Below, piece after piece: positions 45,293 to 57,265 of a stretch of DNA of 64,000 nt. The position numbers were made by a program, and so were the translations under genes. The first letter of the stretch is position 1. Each line of letters begins with the position of its first letter. A model generated the notes under the pieces. That model did not search any database. It was given only the letters and a program-made list of their open reading frames with translations, and was not told the origin of the DNA. This stretch comes from NIC37A-2 sp050289625 (GTDB taxonomy: Bacteria > Myxococcota_A > Polyangia > Polyangiales > Polyangiaceae): assembly GCA_050289625.1 (NCBI GenBank), contig JBNKGC010000005.1, positions 5,819-69,818 of the forward strand, in the 5' to 3' direction.

Positions 45293-46309
45293 ATGGACCA
45301 CGAAGCCCTGGCAAAACAGCTGATTCGTGCGCTGCGGGGAGAGCGGTCGCAGGTCGCTCTGAGCCGCCGGATGCGCTGCAAGAGCAACGTCATCTACACG
45401 TGGGAGTCGGGCCGGCGCTGGCCGACGGCCGCGGTCTTCTTCCATCTGGCGGCACGGGTTGGAGTCGACCTTCGGGGGCGAGTGGGCGAGTTTCTGGGTG
45501 GGCTCCCCGAAGCTCTGCTCCACGTCGACTTCGAAAAGCCATCGGGGGTCGCGGCCCTTTTGTGTCATCTGCGCGGGGGGACGACCCTCGTGGAGCTGGC
45601 TCGTCGCGTGGGGACGAACCGAGTGAGTGCCTCTCGGTGGCTGAAAGGCGAAGCGGAACCGCGCCTGCCCGACTTTCTCCGATTGGTAGACGTTTCGAGT
45701 CTGCGCCTCCTCGACTTCGTGGCTGTGTTCGCGGATCCTGCGACGCTCGACGAGACGAGACGAGCCTGGAAGGTGCTGGAGGCCCAACGGGCGGTCGCCT
45801 ACCAGCTTCCGTGGAGTCACGCAGTGATGCGGGTGCTCGAGCTTCGGGACTACCGACGTCTGCCCGCACACGAAACGGGGTACATCGCCCGGCGCCTCGG
45901 TATCTCGGAGGACGAGGAGGTGCGTTGTCTCGAGGCTCTTGCTGCGTCGGGAGTGATTGCGAAGCGGAAAGGGCGCTGGGGCGTTCGGCAAGTGCTCACG
46001 GTCGACACCCGCAAGAATCCAGGGGCGGGCCGGGCGCTCAAGAGGCACTGGGCCCAGGTGGGTCTCGACAGGCTCCCCTCACTGGAGCCGAACGAAAACG
46101 ACCTGTTTTCATTCAACTTGTTCACCGTGTCGGAGCGTGACTGGGAACGCCTTCGCGAACTCCACATCGCCTACTACCACGACCTGCGGCGCATCATCGA
46201 AGAATCGCGGCCCGGGGAGCGTGTGGCGCTTGCGAACCTTCAGCTCATGCGTCTCGACGAACGTCCGGTCGTTGCCGGTTCGTCGATGACGGGGGCACTC
46301 GAGTCCTGA
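45293..46309 (+). CDS. XRE-type/TIGR02147-like transcriptional regulator
   Basis: The 338-residue protein starts with an XRE-like helix-turn-helix (about 5-60: LAKQLIRALRGERSQVALSRRM-, SNVIYTWESGRRWP). A second, similar helix-turn-helix segment lies at about 85-125 (LVELARRVGTNRVSASRWLKGEAEPRLP). Further along, a winged-helix part at about 190-235 (LGISEDEEVRCLEALAASGVIAKRKGRW) is followed by a domain (about 240-310) with FNLFTVSERDWERLRELHIAYYHDLRRII, as in TIGR02147/DUF4423 proteins. That family is frequent in Fibrobacter, Bdellovibrio and Myxococcota. It probably controls its own promoter and the divergent lipoprotein. Confidence 0.82.
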   Translation: MDHEALAKQLIRALRGERSQVALSRRMRCKSNVIYTWESGRRWPTAAVFFHLAARVGVDLRGRVGEFLGGLPEALLHVDFEKPSGVAALLCHLRGGTTLVELARRVGTNRVSASRWLKGEAEPRLPDFLRLVDVSSLRLLDFVAVFADPATLDETRRAWKVLEAQRAVAYQLPWSHAVMRVLELRDYRRLPAHETGYIARRLGISEDEEVRCLEALAASGVIAKRKGRWGVRQVLTVDTRKNPGAGRALKRHWAQVGLDRLPSLEPNENDLFSFNLFTVSERDWERLRELHIAYYHDLRRIIEESRPGERVALANLQLMRLDERPVVAGSSMTGALES

Positions 46310-46336
46310 TCCGTCGAGCGCGGCGTTCGAACCGAT

Positions 46337-46373
46337 AAAAAGAAAGCGACCGCCCCGAGGAGCGGTCGCTTTC
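46337..46373. terminator. bidirectional hairpin terminator
   Basis: A 12-bp stem (GAAAGCGACCGC / GCGGTCGCTTTC) with a CCCGAGGA loop lies between the convergent genes ending at 46309 and 46396. On the minus strand a T-run (CTTTCTTTTTA) follows, so it serves the giant gene best. It is nearly the same sequence as the hairpin at 42717-42748. Confidence 0.88.
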
Positions 46374-46395
46374 TGCGTGATGGACTCAGAACCGC

Positions 46396-50523
<4,128 letters not shown>

Positions 50524-51003
50524 GTGATTGAACCTCCGGTCGAGTACGCTCCGTGGGCGGTCCGCGGGCGGAAGTTTCAATGACTGTCCCGAGGCGGTCG
50601 CTCGGGGTCAGACGGTGCGTGGAGGCGCTTCCTGGGCCAAAAATCCCGGGTAATTCGACAGGTGCTGCCTCGGATGAGTGATTCGTCTCCCGCTCAACTC
50701 GGGACGGAGTGCGCCCTGGACCCATGGGTGTCTCGGGCGAGTTCAGCGATCTCGAAGGGTCGGGTCGCTCGAGCCACGTGTTGGCTGTTAGTGAGTTGTC
50801 GGTGAGGGTGGGATGTCTGTTTACAGTCGCCTGCGTGACGCGTCTCTTGTTGAGACCTTGCTCAGTGGGCCAAGGCGAAAGCCGTTCCTCTGTACTGCCG
50901 AACGACGTCCGGACGGCTCTCCGAGGTTTACGTGTTTCGCTGCTCTCATCGTTGCATCACTTCACGGCGAACCGTCACGGTGGCAGCGGGTGAGCGAGCG
51001 GAC
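50524..51003. other. 480-bp spacer between divergent genes
   Basis: No gene is visible. The sequence from 50780 to 50960 is less GC-rich and should carry the promoter of the lipoprotein gene at 51004. No repeat or RNA structure was recognised. Confidence 0.4.
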
Positions 51004-52506
51004 GTGAGGTTGGGCTTGGTCGTTCTGGCCGTAGTCTGTGCTGTGCATGTCGGATGCAAATCCGACTCGGAAGAGGTCAGGCCGAGTGGCGCTGATGTCG
51101 CCTGGTCACCGGGGGCGGTTGGCGAGTCGGATTCTTGCATCGAAGGCAAGCTGCGTTCCTGCTCCATTCCCATGGCCGAGAGCGGTGGCGTCGTGCAGTG
51201 CTTTCAGGCGCAGCAACGTTGCCAAGGTGGGCGTTGGTCGGAGTGCGGGAGCGAGGGAAGTCGGACCCTGACTTCGTTTCGGGTTCCCGAGGCCTCTGGC
51301 GGCAAGCCGGCGCGGCCAAAGTTCGGCGTTCTGTCGTACAGCTCGCCGAGTCAGGCGAGTTCCGACTGCGCGACGAACGTCTGCAATCCGTACTGTTGGG
51401 GCTTCGACGAAGACCCTGCGGGAGTCCTGCAAGCCGCGGGCGACGTGGCTTTCCTCGGTAGCGCGAGCGAGTGGGGAAACACCCCCGCCGGGTTTCGGGC
51501 GAAGCAGGACTGCGGTTCCGATGGGGGCTGCGCGAGCGGCTACCCGAAGAACTGCAATGGCACGCCGACCCACTACAACCAGTTCGATGGCTGCCTCGCG
51601 GATCATCACTGCGACACGAGCACTAGTGAGTGTGTTCGGAGCAACGCTGGCTTCACCTACGACGCGACGACGTGCCCCGGCGTCGATCTGACGATCGGAC
51701 CCTGGTGCCGAGAGTACGACGGAAGCACGGTCGTGAGCGACGGCTTTCCCATCTGCAATCGGGGGAACACTGCCGTGCCTTCCGGTACGACGATTGGCAT
51801 CGCGGTGCAGGACGGAAACTGGCTTGGCTTCGATTGCGCCAGCCTCGACTTTTCCGCCGCGACGAAGTGCAGTCACACGCTCGCGCAGGATCTCGAACCG
51901 GGGCAGTGTGATCGCGTGACCAGCTGTGCGGTCAGCGGCAATGCCGTCGCGTTCGTCAATTGGGATGGTGCGGTCGCCGAGTGCGGCTCTCCGCCTCCCT
52001 CACCCCTCACTTCGGCCACGGCACCCGGGTGCTCGAACAATTGGTCCGACATCAAACCCGGAACCAATGCCTGTGCGGCGTTTTTGAATGAAACTCTGGT
52101 GGAGGTCCAGGACTACGTTGCGGTTTGCGGCGAAGCGACGGGGCCGGTGTGGAGCATTTTCACCTTCGAGGGTGAGGCTCCCTGCGACGCGGGGTCGTGC
52201 ACGAGCGACGACTCGATGGCGATTCGGTTCGAGGTTCAGACTGCACCCCTGAGCGACCCGACCGCATTTTCACCGAAGCAAACCCTCGCGGAGGCGCCGA
52301 ATCCGCCATTTTCGTACCCCGCGCGCTGCACCACGGCTGCCGAAGTTCCCGGTTGCCCGATCAATCTGTACGCGGCACTCGGCGAGTCGGAGGCGAAGAA
52401 CGAGGTGCTCCGACTGACGATCACCCTCGAATCGTCGCAGAACCCCGCCGTCGCGCCGTCACTTGATCGTTGGCAGGTGTCCTACAGCTGCCTGCCCAAC
52501 GAATGA
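51004..52506 (+). CDS. large lipoprotein of unknown function
   Basis: The GTG at 51004 starts a compact signal peptide with lipobox VGC (Cys18). The mature 480 residues contain about 30 Cys, most in pairs (CATNVCNPYCWGFDEDP, CREYDG, CGSDGGCASGYPKNCNG), and end in a beta-rich region (about 420-500). No repeat pattern is evident and I do not recognise the family. It is the first of two adjacent lipoprotein genes on this strand, 31 nt apart; they are probably co-transcribed. Confidence 0.7.
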   Translation: MRLGLVVLAVVCAVHVGCKSDSEEVRPSGADVAWSPGAVGESDSCIEGKLRSCSIPMAESGGVVQCFQAQQRCQGGRWSECGSEGSRTLTSFRVPEASGGKPARPKFGVLSYSSPSQASSDCATNVCNPYCWGFDEDPAGVLQAAGDVAFLGSASEWGNTPAGFRAKQDCGSDGGCASGYPKNCNGTPTHYNQFDGCLADHHCDTSTSECVRSNAGFTYDATTCPGVDLTIGPWCREYDGSTVVSDGFPICNRGNTAVPSGTTIGIAVQDGNWLGFDCASLDFSAATKCSHTLAQDLEPGQCDRVTSCAVSGNAVAFVNWDGAVAECGSPPPSPLTSATAPGCSNNWSDIKPGTNACAAFLNETLVEVQDYVAVCGEATGPVWSIFTFEGEAPCDAGSCTSDDSMAIRFEVQTAPLSDPTAFSPKQTLAEAPNPPFSYPARCTTAAEVPGCPINLYAALGESEAKNEVLRLTITLESSQNPAVAPSLDRWQVSYSCLPNE

Positions 52507-52537
52507 GATTTGTGAGCTCTTGCCCCCACAGGGAAAC

Positions 52538-53779
52538 ATGAAGCACTCCCCCCTTCCGATCGTCGACAAATCCTGGGTCTGGGCTCTCTTGGCCATCTTG
52601 ATTCCAGCGTGCGGACCTTCTGGGAACGCCGAGCGCCCTGAGCCGTTCGACATCATGGGTAGGCAGGACGAGGGAGAAGTGCCTGAGCCGACGAGTGAGC
52701 CGTCGGAAGACGAGCCCCCCGAAGATGACCCATCAATGAGCGTTCCCGCCTCGGCGATGAGCACACGAGAGGTTCCCGAGAGTGGGTGCGCGGGTCACTC
52801 GGGTGCGGGGGTTGAAATCTATTCTCCCGAGGACTCTCCTGGGCCACTGCGCGGGCTCCACGCGACTGGCCAGGCCTGGGTCGCGGACGGAGCGTGGGCG
52901 AGCGGAGTCGTGAGGTTTTCAGGGGAAAACGGTGCGTCGAGGGAGTTCGCGCGGCTCGGAGACTTCGACCGGGCCGTGGTTCTGGGCGAAGACTCGTACG
53001 TGGCGTCGGTTTCGGAGGGGCGCGTTTCTTGGGCGCGCTTTGACGCGTCGGAGCTCACCGAGGAGCAGACTGTGTGGGAGGGGGCCGCCTACGAGCTCGC
53101 GGCGGGTAGTTCAGGCTCGGAAGCCCTGCTCGTCTGGGCCGGAGATTCCGTCGTCCTGGCCCATCGCGTGAATCGGGACGGTCCTGTGGGCGGAGTGCTG
53201 GTGCTCGACTCTGGAGCGGATACGGACGCTTTCGCGCTGTCCATCGCAGCTGCGGAGGAAGGGCGTTACGCGGTCGTGTGGACGACACGGCGGCGTTTTG
53301 ATGGCAGTTCGCGCACGCACCTGACCTTCGTGGAGGGTGACGACACGGTTCAGCGTCCGATGATTCTGAGAAGCACCCTCGAGGAACATCGTCTGGTGGA
53401 CCTCGTGAGCTGGGGGGCGGGGTACTCCGTTCTCCTCGCGGAGCCGGGGGGCGCGCTCTTGATGACCCTCGATCAGGATGGGATCCAGCGGCGGGCCCCG
53501 CTGCGGCTGAAGGGTGCGCAGCACGTGCACGGCCTGGGGACGGACGGCTCCGAGCTGCTCCTTGCCGCGGAAATTGCGGGGGACCGAGATGCCGTGCGCA
53601 GCATCGACGCCATGCTCGCCCCGACCGGTGTTTCTGAATGGCTCTGCCTGTACGACGAGCCGAGCGACCAAGAGCATGTGGTGTCGATCGCTTTCGACGG
53701 CTCGGAATACGGGGTCCTCTACCGCGATCCCGAAGGCGGCGACCGGCTCTTGCGTGTAGCCGCTTCCTCGTCCGACTGA
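52538..53779 (+). CDS. lipoprotein with predicted beta-propeller-like repeats
   Basis: From the ATG at 52538 the protein has 413 residues, with lipobox IPAC (Cys25) and an acidic/Pro-rich linker (about 35-75). The rest is a series of strand-rich units (GVVRFSGENGASREFARLGDF, EALLVWAGDSVVLAHRVNRDG, RYAVVWTTRR, YSVLLAEPGGALLMTLDQDG, EYGVLYRDPEGGDRLLRVA), a pattern like a propeller. Only two Cys pairs are present, so it differs from its Cys-rich neighbour. Ligand unknown. Confidence 0.7.
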   Translation: MKHSPLPIVDKSWVWALLAILIPACGPSGNAERPEPFDIMGRQDEGEVPEPTSEPSEDEPPEDDPSMSVPASAMSTREVPESGCAGHSGAGVEIYSPEDSPGPLRGLHATGQAWVADGAWASGVVRFSGENGASREFARLGDFDRAVVLGEDSYVASVSEGRVSWARFDASELTEEQTVWEGAAYELAAGSSGSEALLVWAGDSVVLAHRVNRDGPVGGVLVLDSGADTDAFALSIAAAEEGRYAVVWTTRRRFDGSSRTHLTFVEGDDTVQRPMILRSTLEEHRLVDLVSWGAGYSVLLAEPGGALLMTLDQDGIQRRAPLRLKGAQHVHGLGTDGSELLLAAEIAGDRDAVRSIDAMLAPTGVSEWLCLYDEPSDQEHVVSIAFDGSEYGVLYRDPEGGDRLLRVAASSSD

Positions 53780-53802
53780 GGCGAGGAACCACAAATTCGC
53801 GT

Positions 53803-53820
53803 GGCCCGCGTTCGCGGGCC
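53803..53820. terminator. hairpin between convergent genes
   Basis: A 7-bp GC stem (GGCCCGC / GCGGGCC) with a GTTC loop lies in the 64-nt spacer between the lipoprotein gene and cobC. There is no T-run, so it is a weak candidate. Confidence 0.4.
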
Positions 53821-53843
53821 GTGATGGAAAACCACGGGCAAGC

Positions 53844-54419
53844 TCAGGTCTCGAGTTCGGAGACCGCTTGCGGATCGAGCTTGAACGAAATCGGGGAGAG
53901 GTGAGGTACCGGTTCCTGGAGCGCGGCCTCCCAGGTCCACCCTTCGAGCAGAACTCGAAACGCCCGGATGACGCCGGCGTGCGCGATGACGAAGGCCGCG
54001 GGGTAGAGGGGAGCAACCACGCGCAGCCAGGAAACGACTCGCGCCCGGAGTTCGCTTAGGCTCTCGCCCTCGGGCGGGGCCTCGGTTTTCCAGTTGTGCA
54101 TCCAGGTGACGAAGGCCCGGTCCTGCTCGAGGTCCTTCCAGGCACGGCCTTCCCAGGTGCCGAAGGAGAGCTCGGCCAAGCGGGCATCGACTTCCAGCGG
54201 AAGCCCCTTCTCTCGGGCGATTCGGCGGGCGAGTCTGTGGCACCGGCGCGCGGGGGAGGTCCAAACCGCTTCGGCCGGCGCGCGCTGGGTGGCTTCCGCG
54301 AGGGCTGACGCGAGGTCTTCGTACGTCTCGTTCGAAAGAGGCGCGACGAGGTCGGTTTGGCCGTAGCAAATCCCCCGTTCGAGCACCGGTGGGTGTCGCA
54401 CCACGTGGAGAACCGTCAT
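53844..54419 (-). CDS. cobC: CobC-like histidine phosphatase (alpha-ribazole phosphatase)
   Basis: CobC removes the phosphate from alpha-ribazole 5'-phosphate or from adenosylcobalamin 5'-phosphate at the end of lower-ligand assembly. The 191-residue protein has the histidine phosphatase core: VVRHPP with His9, the acidic LAELSFGTWEGR (about 81-92) and the second His in VIAHAGVIRA (His147). The usual RHG reads RHP, as in a number of cobalamin-pathway members. It is the last gene of the riboswitch-controlled operon and overlaps cobS by ATGA. Confidence 0.85.
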   Translation of the reverse strand: MTVLHVVRHPPVLERGICYGQTDLVAPLSNETYEDLASALAEATQRAPAEAVWTSPARRCHRLARRIAREKGLPLEVDARLAELSFGTWEGRAWKDLEQDRAFVTWMHNWKTEAPPEGESLSELRARVVSWLRVVAPLYPAAFVIAHAGVIRAFRVLLEGWTWEAALQEPVPHLSPISFKLDPQAVSELET

Positions 54420-55282
54420 GTTCCGAGCCTCGTCATGGCGACGCAGACCAGCAGCAGGACCACTTCCGTGACTTGCTGCGTGGCGCCGAGGAAGTCACCA
54501 GTGATGCCCCCTGCCCGGGCCCGGAACCACGAAGCGAGGAGCATCGTCACGACAACCGTAGCCACCGCGGTGGCGACCAGGAGCGGCAGCCCGATTCCCA
54601 CGGCGTTACATATGCCGAAGCCACCCAGGGTCCAGAGGCTCGCAACGAGGCTCTGAGGTAGGCCGCCGCCCTTCGCCACCGAGCTGCCCTTGGCTCCTTC
54701 ACCGGAGACGTACGGAAGGAGGGCCATCAGCCACACCGGACCCGTGCGGGCCGCGGCGTGAATCAAGACCAGGGGAAGGACACCGGCGAGCCCGAGCTCA
54801 GTCAGTGCTCCGACGCGTAGGAGAAGGGAGAGCGCGAGAGCAACTGCGCCGTACGTGCCGATGCGACTGTCCTTCAGGATCTCGTGAATCTTCTTGGGCC
54901 CATGGGCGCCGCCCAGGGCATCGGCGGTGTCGGCGAGCCCATCTTCGTGGAACGCCCCGGTGGCAAGGACCAGTGCAACGACGGTCAAAGTCGCTGCCAA
55001 AAACGAGCCGAGCGGTGCGGCTCCCCAGAGCACTGCGGCGCCGAGCGAGCCCACGACCAGGCCCACGAAGGGGAAATGCGCCGGCGCCCAACGCCAGTCG
55101 GCAGTCGCGTACGGAAAGCCACCGACGGGTAGCCGCGTCAGGAACACGAAGGCGGCGCGCATGCCTCGCAGGAAGGGCGGCGTCGACTGCCGCGCACGAC
55201 GCTCGAGGGGCTCAGCGTGGTGGGACGTCTGGCCCGGCGCGGAGCTTTCGCCTCGAGCCTCCGGCGCCGCGGTTTTAGTCAT
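54416..55282 (-). CDS. cobS: adenosylcobinamide-GDP ribazoletransferase (cobalamin synthase)
   Basis: CobS joins adenosylcobinamide-GDP with alpha-ribazole (phosphate) in the inner membrane. The 288-residue protein begins with a hydrophilic tail of about 40 residues that is longer than usual. The family signature GAFHEDGLADTADALGG lies at 109-125, with the acidic pairs needed for magnesium, followed by KDSRIGTYG. About six hydrophobic segments are visible. The start overlaps the cobT stop and the end overlaps the cobC start, each by 4 nt. Confidence 0.93.
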   Translation of the reverse strand: MTKTAAPEARGESSAPGQTSHHAEPLERRARQSTPPFLRGMRAAFVFLTRLPVGGFPYATADWRWAPAHFPFVGLVVGSLGAAVLWGAAPLGSFLAATLTVVALVLATGAFHEDGLADTADALGGAHGPKKIHEILKDSRIGTYGAVALALSLLLRVGALTELGLAGVLPLVLIHAAARTGPVWLMALLPYVSGEGAKGSSVAKGGGLPQSLVASLWTLGGFGICNAVGIGLPLLVATAVATVVVTMLLASWFRARAGGITGDFLGATQQVTEVVLLLVCVAMTRLGT

Positions 55283-56367
55283 CCGCCTTCCTCGGTGCGG
55301 TCGGGGACCCCCGCTGAGTCGAAGGTGGCCATCTGCGTGTGGAGAGTGCAGGCGTGCTCCAGCAGAGAAAAAGCCGTCAGCGCCCCCGAAGCCTCGCCGA
55401 GACGAAGTCCGAGTGAAAGGAGCGGCGCTGCACCCATGTGTGCCAGGAGTTGACCGTGACCCTGCTCATCCGAGCGATGGGAAAACACCATGCCGGCGCA
55501 GGTGTGCGGAGCGAGGGCATGCAGGACGAGAGCAGGGACGGTGGCGATGAATCCATCCACCACGACGATGCGCCTCGTCTCGAGCGCTTCCAGGTAGGCG
55601 CCGAAAAGAGCAACGAGCTCACGGCCGCCCAATCGTCGCAGAATCTCGAGCGGTGCGGTTTCGCCCTGGACGCGCCGGACGGCGTCACGCACCACTCGAC
55701 GCTTGTTTTCGAGCAGATCTCCCGACGCGCCGGTGCCCGCGCCGACGAGACTGCCTGGATCGGACGCTCTCAAGAGGGCCGCGGCGATTGCGGCAGCGGG
55801 TGTCGTGTTCCCGATACCCATCTCACCGAGCAGAACGGCGCGGGTGTCGTCGCCGAGCCTGCGAACGGCTCGCCTTCCAGCTTCGATGCACAGGGCGAAA
55901 CCGTCCGGATCGAGGGCGTCTTCGGTTCGAATGTCTCCGGCGGGCACGTTTGCTGCAGGATCGCGGTGCAGAGAGGCTCCGCTGCCTCGTACGAAGTCGT
56001 CGGTGGGGCAGAGGGCCTGTCCGCCGTCCACTCCGACGTCGACGACGGTAAGTGGCAGCCCTTGGGCGCGTGACAGTACGCTCGCGGCCGCGCCGCCCGC
56101 GTGGAAGTTTGCGACCATCGCTCGGGTGACTTCGCTCGGATAGGGGGAGATCCCGTGGCGTGTGACCGGATGGTCCGAAGCGAACAGCAAGGTCGCCGCG
56201 GGTCGCACGGCTGGGGTCGCCGTTCCCTGCCACGACGCGATCTGGATCGCGAGCTCTTCCAGGCGACCGAGACTTCCCGGCGGTTTGGTAAGCACGGTTT
56301 GGCGTCGTTCTGCGGCCGCTCGTGCGAGCGCATCGCCAGTCGGAAGGCGTTCGATAAAGTTACTCAT
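55279..56367 (-). CDS. cobT: nicotinate-nucleotide-dimethylbenzimidazole phosphoribosyltransferase
   Basis: CobT makes alpha-ribazole phosphate from nicotinate mononucleotide and the lower-ligand base. From the ATG at 56367 it has 362 residues. Motifs are KPPGSLGRLEELA (28-40), SDHPVTRHGISPYP (64-77), GEMGIGNTTPAAA (181-193) and the catalytic Glu in LRLGEASGAL (Glu325). The length is normal for the family. The start overlaps the cobU stop by ATGA. Two Cys (120 and 160) are not part of the known site. Confidence 0.95.
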   Translation of the reverse strand: MSNFIERLPTGDALARAAAERRQTVLTKPPGSLGRLEELAIQIASWQGTATPAVRPAATLLFASDHPVTRHGISPYPSEVTRAMVANFHAGGAAASVLSRAQGLPLTVVDVGVDGGQALCPTDDFVRGSGASLHRDPAANVPAGDIRTEDALDPDGFALCIEAGRRAVRRLGDDTRAVLLGEMGIGNTTPAAAIAAALLRASDPGSLVGAGTGASGDLLENKRRVVRDAVRRVQGETAPLEILRRLGGRELVALFGAYLEALETRRIVVVDGFIATVPALVLHALAPHTCAGMVFSHRSDEQGHGQLLAHMGAAPLLSLGLRLGEASGALTAFSLLEHACTLHTQMATFDSAGVPDRTEEGG

Positions 56368-56894
56368 GGCATGCTCCTGGGCTGCTCGCCCTTCACGAAG
56401 AGAGGGATCCCGGTCACCACCAGCGCTACTCGATCGGCGCGGGATGCGATGTGCTGGTTGATGAACCCCTGCAAGTCGGTGAACTTGCGGCCGGCTTCCG
56501 TTGGGGGATGGAGGCTCTGACCGACTTCGTTCGACACGAAGATCCAGTCGTTGTCGACGGCGAAGGTGCGGTCGAGCTCCGCACGCGCGGCGTTCAGACA
56601 ATCGTCCAGCTGCTGCCCGTGATCGACGAAGAAGTTGGTGAGCCAGAGGGTCACACAGTCGACCACGACGACGCGCCTTCGCACTTCGAGCGAAGAGAGA
56701 CGGAGCTCCTCCTCGATGGTTTCCCACTCGGGGCCACGGTCCCGCTTGTGACGTTCGATCCTCGCCTGGTGGTCGTCGTCCCAGGGTCGTGAGGTGGCCA
56801 CGTAGACGGGGTGATCGGTCAGTGATTTGGCGAGGATTTCGGCATAGCGGCTCTTTCCCGAGCGGGCGCCGCCAACGATGAGCGTGATGGTCAT
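56364..56894 (-). CDS. cobU: adenosylcobinamide kinase / adenosylcobinamide-phosphate guanylyltransferase
   Basis: CobU phosphorylates adenosylcobinamide and then transfers GMP to it. The 176-residue protein has the P-loop GGARSGKS (8-15), the His that carries GMP in ARIERHKRDR (about 45-52), the Walker B-like VVVVDCVTLWLTN and the VSNEVGQSLHP motif. The usual length is 175-185. It lies in a chain of 4-nt overlaps between the BtuF-like fragment and cobT. The pathway here handles salvage of cobinamide and lower-ligand attachment; corrin-ring genes are not in the window. Confidence 0.93.
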   Translation of the reverse strand: MTITLIVGGARSGKSRYAEILAKSLTDHPVYVATSRPWDDDHQARIERHKRDRGPEWETIEEELRLSSLEVRRRVVVVDCVTLWLTNFFVDHGQQLDDCLNAARAELDRTFAVDNDWIFVSNEVGQSLHPPTEAGRKFTDLQGFINQHIASRADRVALVVTGIPLFVKGEQPRSMP

Positions 56895-57265
56895 GGGGTG
56901 GCTCCAAAGATGCGCAAGGCGGGGCCCCAGTCGTCGTTTTCGACTTCGGCATCGACACGGAAGACGTGGGCCAGCAGGTTTTCCGTGAGAACCTCGGTCG
57001 GAGCGGCGTACGAAACGGCGACCAAGCGATCGAACGGCAGGACGTCGAACAGAAGCTCGTCCGTGAGTAGGGATGCCGAAACCACGCGAGCCGGCCGAGT
57101 GCCACCCGAGCATGCGCGCTCCTCTGGCGGGGACTCGCGCGCGGCGCGTGCCGTGCGCAGGTCGGGATCGCCCAAGGGAACTTCGCCGGCCCGCAGCGTT
57201 GACGCTGCGAACGAGCCGGAACGGGCGAACACCAGCCCCGTCAGAGAAAGCGCGCGCCCGATCAT
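56891..57265 (-). CDS. shortened BtuF-like cobalamin-binding protein
   Basis: The 124 residues have the start of a cobalamin/siderophore ABC binding protein: ARVVSASLLTDELLFDVLPFDRLVAVSYAAP matches the first domain of BtuF. Relatives have 260-330 residues and two lobes; here only the first strand-helix units remain, followed by VENDDWGPALRIFGATP and a TGA. No signal peptide is clear; the first 60 residues are Arg/Ala/Ser-rich. The start and the stop overlap the neighbours by 4 nt each, so the reading frame is kept in translational coupling despite its length. It may be nonfunctional or a retained coupling leader. Confidence 0.55.
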   Translation of the reverse strand: MIGRALSLTGLVFARSGSFAASTLRAGEVPLGDPDLRTARAARESPPEERACSGGTRPARVVSASLLTDELLFDVLPFDRLVAVSYAAPTEVLTENLLAHVFRVDAEVENDDWGPALRIFGATP

